Made by a program: the position numbers and the translations under genes. From CAVSWT01 sp963731745 (GTDB taxonomy: Bacteria > Bacteroidota > Ignavibacteria > Ignavibacteriales > Ignavibacteriaceae), in contig CAVSWT010000016.1 of assembly GCA_963731745.1 (NCBI GenBank), positions 124,001-188,000 on the forward strand: a stretch of 64,000 bases of DNA. The letters are read 5' to 3'. Below the pieces are notes generated by a model, which saw nothing but the letters and a program-made list of their open reading frames with translations, did not search any database and was not told the origin of the DNA. Below, piece after piece: positions 18,219 to 26,632 of the stretch; position 1 is the stretch's first letter; each line of letters starts with the position of its first letter.

Positions 18219-19502
18219 TCAAATGCTTTTAAGTATAAAGTCTGCTGCCATTCTTCCACTTTTTACTGCACTTTCAATTGTGGATGGTAAACCTGTATCG
18301 GTCCAATCACCAGCTAGAAAAAAATTAGAGTATTTAGTTTTATTTCCAGGCCTGGTTTTGAGAATTTTATTTGTCGGAATAAAAGTGGATCTTTTTTCTT
18401 TTATAATTTTAAATTCCCGAATTTCTTCAGTATCAATATTAACAAACTTTTTCAGTTCGCGACTAACAATCTCGATTATCTCTTCTTTAGATTTTTCAAT
18501 AAACTTATTAGCATCACTAATCACTAAGGTAAAATGAGTCCCATGATTAAATATCCAATGTACATCTGAATTAATTAAACCATAAAAAGTATTCTCTAAT
18601 TTGTTTTGATTTAACCAAACATGAACTGAAAGAATTGAAGAATAATCAAGCTCCAAATTATTGTATATTGAACTATCATCAACCGTCTTTTGAAGTGCGA
18701 ACAAAGGCAAAGCTGAAATTACAAAATCAAAATCTTCTAAAATCCTTTTGTTAGTATTAATTTTTTTAATTTTATTATTTTCGAAAACAAAACTGTTAAC
18801 TAACTCTGAAGTTGAAATGATTCCATTATTTTCTTCAATGAATTGTTTTGCATTATTACAATATGTTTCGGTTAAGCCTTTTTGTGGAAGAATAATTGAA
18901 GCTGCCTTATTCCCTTTAAAAAAAATTTGCTTTAATATATCTGCAAAAGTTTTTGCTGATGATAATTTTGTATTAGTATTTAGAGCGCCGACTGCCAAAA
19001 TATCCCAAAATGCTTTTTGAATATTTTCATTTTGATTTTCAAGTTTGAGCCATTGGTAAACTGTAAGATCACTTAATTCATTATCTGTATAAAAATAAAT
19101 CTTCAAGAAAAACTTTAATAGTTGGAATCTCTCTATTATTGATAGAGCATTATAATTAAGCAGTCCGTTTAATAAATTGAATGGATAAAATAGTGCAGAA
19201 CAATCCAGTGGTAAAAGATTAAAATTTTCTTTTAGAAAATTTACACGCAGTTTTTTTTGAACAATTAATTTATCGTAAGCATTTATTATTTTTAGAAAAT
19301 TTAAAGTTTCTGTATAGCAGCCCATTAGAATATGCTGGCCATTATCTATTATAGTATTTGTCCGCTCATCTAAAAAAGAATATGCACGGCCGCCTAATTT
19401 TTTTGATGCTTCAATTAATTCAACATGGAAACCAGCTTTGGAAAGGTAAACTGCGGAAGTTAGGCCTGAAAATCCTGTCCCAACAACTATACATTTTTTC
19501 AT
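18219..19502 (-). CDS. hpnE: Hydroxysqualene dehydroxylase HpnE
   Basis: FAD-dependent amine-oxidase-fold enzyme that reduces hydroxysqualene to squalene, the last step of the HpnCDE pathway. The N-terminus has the dinucleotide motif VVGTGFSGLTSAVYLSKAG followed by E-A-S-K-K-L-G-G-R-A. The C-terminus has the flavin-closing motif FLAGDWTDTGLPSTIESAVKSG. Length of 427 fits. The start overlaps the hpnD stop by one base. With hpnD and hpnC upstream, the three-enzyme route is complete in one transcript. A phytoene desaturase is the main alternative, but the HpnC/HpnD pair makes HpnE much more likely. Confidence 0.9.
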   Translation of the reverse strand: MKKCIVVGTGFSGLTSAVYLSKAGFHVELIEASKKLGGRAYSFLDERTNTIIDNGQHILMGCYTETLNFLKIINAYDKLIVQKKLRVNFLKENFNLLPLDCSALFYPFNLLNGLLNYNALSIIERFQLLKFFLKIYFYTDNELSDLTVYQWLKLENQNENIQKAFWDILAVGALNTNTKLSSAKTFADILKQIFFKGNKAASIILPQKGLTETYCNNAKQFIEENNGIISTSELVNSFVFENNKIKKINTNKRILEDFDFVISALPLFALQKTVDDSSIYNNLELDYSSILSVHVWLNQNKLENTFYGLINSDVHWIFNHGTHFTLVISDANKFIEKSKEEIIEIVSRELKKFVNIDTEEIREFKIIKEKRSTFIPTNKILKTRPGNKTKYSNFFLAGDWTDTGLPSTIESAVKSGRMAADFILKSI

Positions 19503-20344
19503 TAGTAAACTAAACTATACTTTGCCCAAACCCCGATTGAGATTCCTATTTTTTCAAATGTAGAAACACGAATATTTTTTTGATAAATATTAAAATCAGC
19601 TTCAATAATTTTGTCCAGCATTTTCATATAAATATGCTGCATGGCTCTTGCCGCAAACATTGAAGACTTATCATCAAGATTTAAATTTTGTGTTGCCAAT
19701 TCAAAATATTTATTTGCCCGCTCAGTTTCGTACTGCATCAAAGCTATAAAATTAGGATCATATTTATTTTGCATTACATCGTTTTCTGAATAATTAAATT
19801 TAACCAAGTCTTCCTGCGGTAAATAAATTCTTCCCTTTTCAGAATCTTTTTTAATATCTCTCAAAATATTTGTCAGTTGTAATGCTATACCAAGATTTAT
19901 AGCAAAATCTTTAGCAGATTTATGTTTGTAGCCGAAAATTTCAATACACATTAAACCCACCGTTGAAGCAACGCGATAGCAATATAGCTGCAAGTCAGAA
20001 AAAGTAAGATAACGATTTTTCTGCAGATCCATTTCCATTCCAATTATCAGTTCAAAAAACGGTTCATACGGAATGTTAAATTGCGATATTGTTTTAGCAA
20101 GCTTATTTAAAAGGGGATAATCGGAATGGCCAAAAAATGCCTTTTCTAATTCAATTCGCCATTTACGAAGCCGTTCGTATTTTATATCATCGGCTTCATT
20201 TCCTTCGTCAATAATATCATCCGTCTGTCTGCAGAATGCATAAACTGTATTCATTGCATTTCGTTTTTCGGCGGGCAGCAGATTGAATGCATAATAAAAA
20301 CTGCTTTTACTGCCTTTGGCTATATTTTTTGCTTCGTCATTCAT
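19502..20344 (-). CDS. hpnD: Presqualene diphosphate synthase HpnD
   Basis: Trans-isoprenyl diphosphate synthase of the squalene/phytoene synthase family; joins two farnesyl diphosphates to presqualene diphosphate. The 280-residue protein carries the first Asp-rich motif YAFCRQTDDIIDE, a second in the QLTNILRDIKKDSEKGRIYLP segment, and the start SSFYYAFNLLPAEKRNAM typical of HpnD. It overlaps hpnC by 8 bases and hpnE by 1 base, so coupled translation is likely. Both synthase paralogues are present, which argues for the squalene route over carotenoid synthesis. Confidence 0.91.
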   Translation of the reverse strand: MNDEAKNIAKGSKSSFYYAFNLLPAEKRNAMNTVYAFCRQTDDIIDEGNEADDIKYERLRKWRIELEKAFFGHSDYPLLNKLAKTISQFNIPYEPFFELIIGMEMDLQKNRYLTFSDLQLYCYRVASTVGLMCIEIFGYKHKSAKDFAINLGIALQLTNILRDIKKDSEKGRIYLPQEDLVKFNYSENDVMQNKYDPNFIALMQYETERANKYFELATQNLNLDDKSSMFAARAMQHIYMKMLDKIIEADFNIYQKNIRVSTFEKIGISIGVWAKYSLVY

Positions 20345-21200
20345 TTATAAATAATGACTTAAAAAATAAAATAATTAATTCGCTCTTTGTTAATTCCGGT
20401 CTATGATTTAGGACATCGTAATCAATTTTCTTTATTTTGTCCAGAATTTTTTCACCACCTAAAATTGTCCAAGCAATCTCAAATTTCAGTCTTCCTCTAA
20501 GATATTTTAAAAGCTGTCTCCCCTCAACAAAAAGTTTTTCAGTCCTTTCGATATTAGCCTTCAAAACCGACTTAAAGTTAAGACTATTTTCATTTATCTC
20601 AAACACTTTTTTTCTTACTTCATATTTTTCTAATTCATTTTGAGGAATATAAATTCTGCCTTTTTCCCAATCGACGGAAACATCCTGGTAAAAATTAGTT
20701 AATTGAAGCGCGGTACAAATCTTATCGGATAGAAGGAACGCATTTTCATCTCTAATGTTAAATAATTCTAAAATTAATCTTCCTACTGGATTTGCAGAAT
20801 TTTCACAATAGTTTAAAAGCTCATCGTAGGATTCATATTTTTTCTTTGTAACATCTTGTTTGAACGCTTTTAATAAATTATAAAAATGAACAGTGTTCAA
20901 TTGTTTTTTTTCGATTGTGTTTTTTAAAGCAAGTTCCAAGTTATTGTTTGGATTACCATCTAATAATTGAGTTAATCTTATTTCAAAATCATTTAAATTT
21001 TTTAATCTTATTTCCTCTGAAACTTCTCCCTCATCGGCTAAGTCATCTGCAGTTCTTGCAAACCAGTAAATAATGGAAACATGTTTTCTTAAGTGTCGAG
21101 GAATTAAAATTGAAATGACTGGGAAATTTTCATAATGGTTTTTTGCATATTCAACAGTTGCTGAATAAGCGGATTCAATATCTTGTAGGGATTTTTCCAA
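20337..21200 (-). CDS. hpnC: Hydroxysqualene synthase HpnC
   Basis: Second squalene/phytoene-synthase-family enzyme; converts presqualene diphosphate to hydroxysqualene. The 287-residue protein has the HpnC-like start YAKNHYENFPVISILIPRHL, the first Asp motif WFARTADDLADEGE and the second QLTNFYQDVSVDWEKGRIYIP. It begins 17 bases after the end of the TonB-dependent receptor gene, making a four-gene run. No squalene-hopene cyclase is in the window, so the end product (hopanoid, sterol-like or squalene itself) cannot be told. Confidence 0.91.
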   Translation of the reverse strand: MEKSLQDIESAYSATVEYAKNHYENFPVISILIPRHLRKHVSIIYWFARTADDLADEGEVSEEIRLKNLNDFEIRLTQLLDGNPNNNLELALKNTIEKKQLNTVHFYNLLKAFKQDVTKKKYESYDELLNYCENSANPVGRLILELFNIRDENAFLLSDKICTALQLTNFYQDVSVDWEKGRIYIPQNELEKYEVRKKVFEINENSLNFKSVLKANIERTEKLFVEGRQLLKYLRGRLKFEIAWTILGGEKILDKIKKIDYDVLNHRPELTKSELIILFFKSLFINE

Positions 21201-21217
21201 TAGGAATAAAGAGTTTA

Positions 21218-23062
21218 CTAAATTTTAAATTTTATGCCTGCCATTATCAATCTCCCCGGTAAAGGAGCTGTATTAATATCACTGTATGATTTATTAAATA
21301 TATTAGTTGCTTTAATAAATAGGTTGAACATATTTATTTGACGATAAAAATTCGCATCCACTAAAAATTGATTTTCAAAGTTAACACGATTTTCATATCT
21401 AACTGCCCAGTTTTGTTTTATTCCTAACCAAAAATCATTAGAGATAGTTACAATTAATTGATGCCTCAGATAATCCAATGCATAACGGGAAATAAAGTCC
21501 GAAGTTTTTCTATCTGAATCGAGATAAGTATATCCAACACTGAATTTGGTAATAGGTAGATCTTTAAAAATAATTTTCGGATTGGAATAAAAATTTATTT
21601 CAAAACCATTAGTATTAACTTTAGCAATATTTCTGACAGTCCATTTGGTTTCGTCTGAAGTTAGCTTGAACCAATCAATAATATTTTTCCCATTCTTTCT
21701 GAAAAAAGTTATTTCAGAATTAAAAAAATTATGTGTCCAATTAATTCCGGCTTCAAAGTTTATTGTTTCTTCATGAAATAAATTTGGATCGCCTTTTGTA
21801 ACCGGATCATTATAATAAAGTTCTGTGTAGCTTGGAATTCTAAATGCTTTGCCGGCAGAACCGAACAGCCGAAAATTGGCAGCGATATTATAACTAAAGT
21901 CTAAACCCGGCCAAAACCTCCAGCCGATTGAAGAATAATCATAAGCAAATGCTCCAACAATAATATTTAATTTTTCTATTGGTGAAAATTGTTGTTCAGC
22001 GAATAAACCTTTTTTATCTCGAGAATGGTTTCCAAGATTTGTGCTTGTTATTTTGTCATGACTAATTTCTCCCCCGATTGAAGCCACACCTAAATTAGTT
22101 TTTAGAGATGATTGAATTTCTAAACCATACACATCAGTATGATGGATGTTTTCATAAAAAGATGGGTTTGTATAATCTAGAAGATAACGATCGTCATTTC
22201 TTCTATAATTAATTTTAGGAGAAATAGAAAAATTGTTTATAGTAAATTCCGAGCCCAGATCTGCAATTTTAGTTTTAGTATGTTCCCATTGATTTGGAAA
22301 ACTTGCCGCATAAAATCCATTTGCCCCGAATTTTTTATCGTTATATCCCAAAAGCAGGTTAACCTTTACCGCATCAGTATTTAAATTGGAACCGAAAGAA
22401 ATATTATTCATATCAAAATTTGTATTGTACCTGTATCCGTCAGATTTATCTTTTGAAACGGAAATATGATTACTAATTATACCAACAGGATATGCAGCGT
22501 TAATTGAAGTTTTGTAGTAAGAATTTTCCCCGCCCAAAATTTCAATTGCCAATGAACGATTCAAAGATTTCTTGGTGATAATATTTATAACTCCACTAAA
22601 AGCATTTGGCCCGAATATTTTTGATCCCTGACCTTTTAGTATTTCAATTCTTTCAACATTATCGAGTGAAACAGGAATATTCAAATTATGATGACCTGTT
22701 TGAGGATCGCTCATTTTAACTCCATCGATCAAAATCAGAGTTTCTTCAAATGTACCGCCCCGAATGCTTGCATCAGCTTGCACCCCATTTATTCCACGCT
22801 GCTTAACATCCACTCCGGCAGCATACTGAAGTATGTCTTGTATAGAATTTGCCGCACTTTGCCTAATTTCAGCTGAATCAATAATTGTTACACTTCGAGT
22901 TAACTCGGAAAATGAAATGGGGAAATGGCTTGCAGTAACGATTACATCTTTAAGCTGATGCTGAAGGGTTTGAGAAATTAAAATATCGGGAATCGTAAAG
23001 CAAAGAAATAATAGAAGTACCACCGAAAATCTTTTCATCAATACCTTAAGTTTGTAGTTCAA
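21218..23062 (-). CDS. TonB-dependent outer membrane receptor
   Basis: A 614-residue protein with a signal peptide (residues about 10-30), a TonB-box-like DVIVTASHF, a plug domain to about residue 170 with the conserved ASIRGGTFEETLILIDGVK and GPNAFSGVINIITKK, and a 22-strand-like beta-barrel to the C-terminal GIKFKI. It is closest in style to BtuB-type receptors for small ligands, but the substrate cannot be read from sequence. I looked upstream for a cobalamin riboswitch and saw none. It is the first gene of a run with hpnC-hpnD-hpnE, an unusual partner for isoprenoid genes. Confidence 0.92.
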   Translation of the reverse strand: MNYKLKVLMKRFSVVLLLFLCFTIPDILISQTLQHQLKDVIVTASHFPISFSELTRSVTIIDSAEIRQSAANSIQDILQYAAGVDVKQRGINGVQADASIRGGTFEETLILIDGVKMSDPQTGHHNLNIPVSLDNVERIEILKGQGSKIFGPNAFSGVINIITKKSLNRSLAIEILGGENSYYKTSINAAYPVGIISNHISVSKDKSDGYRYNTNFDMNNISFGSNLNTDAVKVNLLLGYNDKKFGANGFYAASFPNQWEHTKTKIADLGSEFTINNFSISPKINYRRNDDRYLLDYTNPSFYENIHHTDVYGLEIQSSLKTNLGVASIGGEISHDKITSTNLGNHSRDKKGLFAEQQFSPIEKLNIIVGAFAYDYSSIGWRFWPGLDFSYNIAANFRLFGSAGKAFRIPSYTELYYNDPVTKGDPNLFHEETINFEAGINWTHNFFNSEITFFRKNGKNIIDWFKLTSDETKWTVRNIAKVNTNGFEINFYSNPKIIFKDLPITKFSVGYTYLDSDRKTSDFISRYALDYLRHQLIVTISNDFWLGIKQNWAVRYENRVNFENQFLVDANFYRQINMFNLFIKATNIFNKSYSDINTAPLPGRLIMAGIKFKI

Positions 23063-23180
23063 TTTTAATTTGAAAAGATACTAAAAATTAATAAGAAAAT
23101 ATTTTTAAGCTGAAAATAAAATTAGCGTAAATAATTCTGATATATATTTTTTTGAAAGGTGAGTTTTAGGTAAGCCGCTT

Positions 23181-23205
23181 CCCTTCTCCTTATTAAGGAG
23201 AAGGG
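23181..23205. repeat. Perfect 12+1+12 palindrome, repeat-like intergenic hairpin
   Basis: CCCTTCTCCTTA-T-TAAGGAGAAGGG is a perfect 25-base palindrome in an otherwise featureless gap between the hybrid kinase end (23261) and the receptor start (23062). It could end the exopolysaccharide/kinase transcript, but there is no U-tract. Its composition resembles dispersed intergenic hairpin repeats of many genomes. No second copy was seen in this window. Confidence 0.6.
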
Positions 23206-23260
23206 CAAGGGATTGATTTGATGTGTACAAAGAACAATAACTAACACACACTGAAACTTA

Positions 23261-24157
23261 TTACATCTGCATTAAAAAAATTCTGTCTAACGAAGCGATT
23301 ACTTTTTCGCGGAAAATTGGTTTAGAAATAAAATCATTAAATCCTGCTGCTATAAATTTATCCTGATCACCAGGCAATACATAAGAAGTAACGGCGATAA
23401 TTGGAAGCTTTTCATAATCCGGCAATCTATGTATCATTCTCAAAGCGTCGAGTCCGTTATATTCACCAAGAATATTTATGTCTATAAGAATGAAATCGAA
23501 TTTATTATTATTAAGCAAAGGTAATGCTTCTTCAAAACTAACAGCATATTTGATATCAGCAAGATCTTTCATCTGAAGACTGAATAGAATTTGCGAATCA
23601 ATTTGATCTTCAATATATAAACAGGATAATTGAGATAAATCGACTCCATGTTCCTGACTGTATCCATTTATTGCATTAGTAACCATTTCGTCTTTACTTT
23701 CATCAGCAGGAGTTTCGTTAATAATTTCTTGTGGAATATTCTGTTCCTTCAATTTTGGTTCATCAACTAATACTTTATCAACTTCTTCAATTTCATTCTT
23801 CTCTTCCTCAAAATCAGGTTCACTTGCTGCACTTTGTATTTTAATTTCCTCGTTATCAGCATTCGAAATATCATCATTATTTCCATCTGAAATTAGGAAG
23901 TTATCATTTGCTCCAGTGGCTAAATTTAATGGAAAAATGAAACCCGAATCTTTTTTCTGATCAGGATTCAAATAAAATTTACCGCCTAAAACATTAAGTA
24001 AGGATTTTGCGAGGTCGAGAGAAATTTTTGAAATACCAAACTTCTTTCTTTCATTAGTTTCAGACAATACGAATAAATTATTGAGCGAATCGGCAATGTG
24101 TGTGGATAATGATGAATAATTATCTTTAAATGAAATAATAAAAGTTGTCATCATCAA
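23261..24157 (-). CDS. C-terminal part of hybrid histidine kinase: end of HATPase-like domain plus receiver, split by frameshift
   Basis: The first 85 residues resemble the end of a HATPase_c domain (KFGISKISLDLAKSLLNVLGG, then DSGFIFPLNL in place of the usual GSTFTFTLP). An acidic linker runs to about residue 170, and a receiver follows with the phospho-acceptor in FDFILIDINILGEYNG and the Lys in DFISKPIFRE. It starts with TTG, has no ribosome binding site and overlaps the upstream kinase frame by 32 bases. Shifting one base at the TTTT run near 24140 joins DDDNF to IISFKDNY and gives one hybrid kinase of about 1,110 residues. It is treated here as the second half of the same protein. Confidence 0.8.
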   Translation of the reverse strand: MMMTTFIISFKDNYSSLSTHIADSLNNLFVLSETNERKKFGISKISLDLAKSLLNVLGGKFYLNPDQKKDSGFIFPLNLATGANDNFLISDGNNDDISNADNEEIKIQSAASEPDFEEEKNEIEEVDKVLVDEPKLKEQNIPQEIINETPADESKDEMVTNAINGYSQEHGVDLSQLSCLYIEDQIDSQILFSLQMKDLADIKYAVSFEEALPLLNNNKFDFILIDINILGEYNGLDALRMIHRLPDYEKLPIIAVTSYVLPGDQDKFIAAGFNDFISKPIFREKVIASLDRIFLMQM

Positions 24158-26603
24158 AAAGTGAAGCTGAAAAAAATAATTTGTTTCCGCCGATTAATTT
24201 GGTAGTTATTTTTATCAAAACATTAATGAGTTTGCGGAAATTAGATTTATCCGACTTAAATGATACTGAGGCTGAAATTTTTCCGAAAGCAAAATCAACT
24301 ACATTGGAGCCGATAATATTGTGAAAGCTGTTACTAATTTCTTCTACAATTTCTGTTATTTTTATACTTTCAACATTCAACTTTTCTGCGTTTTCTTCCA
24401 GTTTCGAATACTCTACTACAGTGTTAACACTATTCATCAAGACTTGCTTATTATGATTGATAATCTCAATCGATTCTTTTTGTTCCTCAGTGGGAATTTT
24501 TATGCTTTCAATAATTTCTTGTGTAAACCCAAGTATTACATTTATCGGTGTTAAAATTTCGTGGAAAATATTTGAAAGAGAAACAGAAGAAATACCTTTT
24601 ACACTTGAATCTTTATCAATACTTTCTCCAACGGCATCATGTTCTTCCGTTTCAACTAATGTTTCTTTCTCCGCTTTAACCTTAACAATTATATTAAAAT
24701 TGATTATTTCATTTTCAAAATCCAGGATTGGAACGGAAACAATCTCTGCATTGAAAAACTCATCGCTGGATTTTTTAAGTCTGCATGAAAATGTTTGAGA
24801 TTTATTTTCCTTTGATTGAAAAATACTTGAGTTAATTTTTCCTCTATTTTCATCTTCAACTAAGGAAGTAAAATTTGTATTTAGCAATTCATCTTTTGTG
24901 CGGTTGAAGCATTCAACTGCTGTTTGATTTACTTCTAATATAAACCCTGTTGAATCGGTTATGAATTGTGAATTTTCAACATTATTAAATGATGCCTGCT
25001 GAAGCTGTTTTTTCTGTTGAAGTTCAAACCTTTCAGTTACATCTTTAATGATATTAAAATGCGCGTCCTTTTCTCCAAATTTAAAACTCAATTTGCTGAT
25101 TTCAACATACACAAATGAACCGTCCTTTTTTCTATGTTTAAACGGCTTGCTGAATTTTCCCTCTTTGGTTTGATTGCTTGAGTCTAATAATGTTTGAATA
25201 TCCTCTGTAGTATAAAGATCGGTTAAATCCATTTTCAAAAATTCATTTTTGCTGTAGCCGTATAATTCTAAAGCAGCGCTGTTAACTTCAAGAAAAATTA
25301 AGTCGTCTTTGTTATAAACGAAGATCGGCTCGGGATTATTCTTAATCAAAAGATCAAACATTTTTCCTTTGTTGCTTAGTAATGTTTCAAAATCATCAGG
25401 TGATGAAGTTTCATCGATTTGCATAATTACCCCTTCTATCTGTTTTTCAGTATCAAAAATTTTATTAAAATATATTGTAACGTCTTCGGTAGATGTTACT
25501 GTATTTTTATCTATTTGTATTTTATAATTAAATTTTTGTTCATCTAAATTTGAATTTATAAACTGTTCTAATTTAAAAGATAATTCATCTTGAAATATTG
25601 CTTTATAACTAATGCCTGAAGTAGATTTCAAATCTAAATTTATTAATCCATAAAATTTTTCAGAACCTGTTAATAAAATACCTTGTTTATCAAAAACCGC
25701 CATAATCTTAGGAAGATTATAAACTACTACATTCAAATTATGATCGTGGCCATTTTTTAATCCGGGCAAAGTGTTAATCATTTTTTTCTGAGCAACTCCA
25801 ACTATCGCAATAGTATTATTTTGTGTATCGGTAACAGGAATTTCTATTAATTGAAAATTATCAATATTCGGAATTCCTTTAAATGGAATTCCTTCAAGCA
25901 AAATTGAATTGGCAGACTTTTTAATATATTCTTCAACAGCAATTCTAAAATCTAAAAGATGAGGGAGTATAAATGCTTTTTCTGATTTACCTTCAAGTTG
26001 AGAATTTTTTAACCCCAGACTTTTGGATAATTTATTATTTACTAAACTATAATTTCCATCCTTATTGATAACCCAAATCAATTCATTAAATGAATCTATT
26101 TTAGTTCTAATTTTTTCTTTAACTAAAAAAGTGAAGGGATACGAAGATGCAATTTCCTGAACAACGTTTACAATTTCTTTATTGTTAAATATCTCTTTAA
26201 GTTTTTCAGTAACTAAACTAATATTCGTTAACCCGCGGATAGACAATTTATGTTCAACGGGGTAAAAGCTGCAAATCAAATATGAAGTATCTTCATCATA
26301 AAGAGTATTTAAAACCATCTTTGCCGAAATGCTTTTGCCGTTCTTCAAAAACATCTCAATGTTTTTTTCTACTTTGGTTCCTTGCGTTAAAACTTCACTA
26401 AACTGTTCATTAAAATATTCGGCTGATTCAACACTCAGAACATCATAGAAATTTGTTATTGACGAATCAAATTCTAGTAGTGAACTCGCTTCATCATTTA
26501 AAGTTAATATATTTCCATTTTGGTCAAGGATTATAAAAGGAGTTTTTATCGTTTCCTTTATGGAGTTAAATACTGCAAAATTTATTTTACGATCGTGTTT
26601 CAA
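24126..26603 (-). CDS. Multi-PAS hybrid sensor histidine kinase, N-terminal part
   Basis: An 825-residue cytoplasmic sensor kinase without membrane spans. About five PAS-like domains can be seen: near residues 10-110, 170-280, 295-400, 430-540 (clearest, with EVNSAALELYGYSKNEFLKM) and 555-660. A HisKA domain follows, with the phospho-accepting His in IFHEILTPINVILGF at about residue 685. The HATPase region begins but the frame ends in DDDNFYYFI, and the rest lies in the overlapping frame to 23261. The N-box is poorly conserved (FRKLINVLIKITTKLI has no clear Asn), so the kinase may be weak or act as a phosphotransfer scaffold. It follows the deacetylase gene by 29 bases and probably senses a signal for the exopolysaccharide locus. 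Confidence 0.85.
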   Translation of the reverse strand: MKHDRKINFAVFNSIKETIKTPFIILDQNGNILTLNDEASSLLEFDSSITNFYDVLSVESAEYFNEQFSEVLTQGTKVEKNIEMFLKNGKSISAKMVLNTLYDEDTSYLICSFYPVEHKLSIRGLTNISLVTEKLKEIFNNKEIVNVVQEIASSYPFTFLVKEKIRTKIDSFNELIWVINKDGNYSLVNNKLSKSLGLKNSQLEGKSEKAFILPHLLDFRIAVEEYIKKSANSILLEGIPFKGIPNIDNFQLIEIPVTDTQNNTIAIVGVAQKKMINTLPGLKNGHDHNLNVVVYNLPKIMAVFDKQGILLTGSEKFYGLINLDLKSTSGISYKAIFQDELSFKLEQFINSNLDEQKFNYKIQIDKNTVTSTEDVTIYFNKIFDTEKQIEGVIMQIDETSSPDDFETLLSNKGKMFDLLIKNNPEPIFVYNKDDLIFLEVNSAALELYGYSKNEFLKMDLTDLYTTEDIQTLLDSSNQTKEGKFSKPFKHRKKDGSFVYVEISKLSFKFGEKDAHFNIIKDVTERFELQQKKQLQQASFNNVENSQFITDSTGFILEVNQTAVECFNRTKDELLNTNFTSLVEDENRGKINSSIFQSKENKSQTFSCRLKKSSDEFFNAEIVSVPILDFENEIINFNIIVKVKAEKETLVETEEHDAVGESIDKDSSVKGISSVSLSNIFHEILTPINVILGFTQEIIESIKIPTEEQKESIEIINHNKQVLMNSVNTVVEYSKLEENAEKLNVESIKITEIVEEISNSFHNIIGSNVVDFAFGKISASVSFKSDKSNFRKLINVLIKITTKLIGGNKLFFSASLFDDDNFYYFI

Positions 26604-26632
26604 TGTGATTCTATCCGGATATTTTATAATGA

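Noticed and set aside
23063..23180. Cobalamin riboswitch before the BtuB-like receptor
   Set aside because: No B12-box-like sequence or multi-stem arrangement is visible; only the isolated 25-base palindrome is present.
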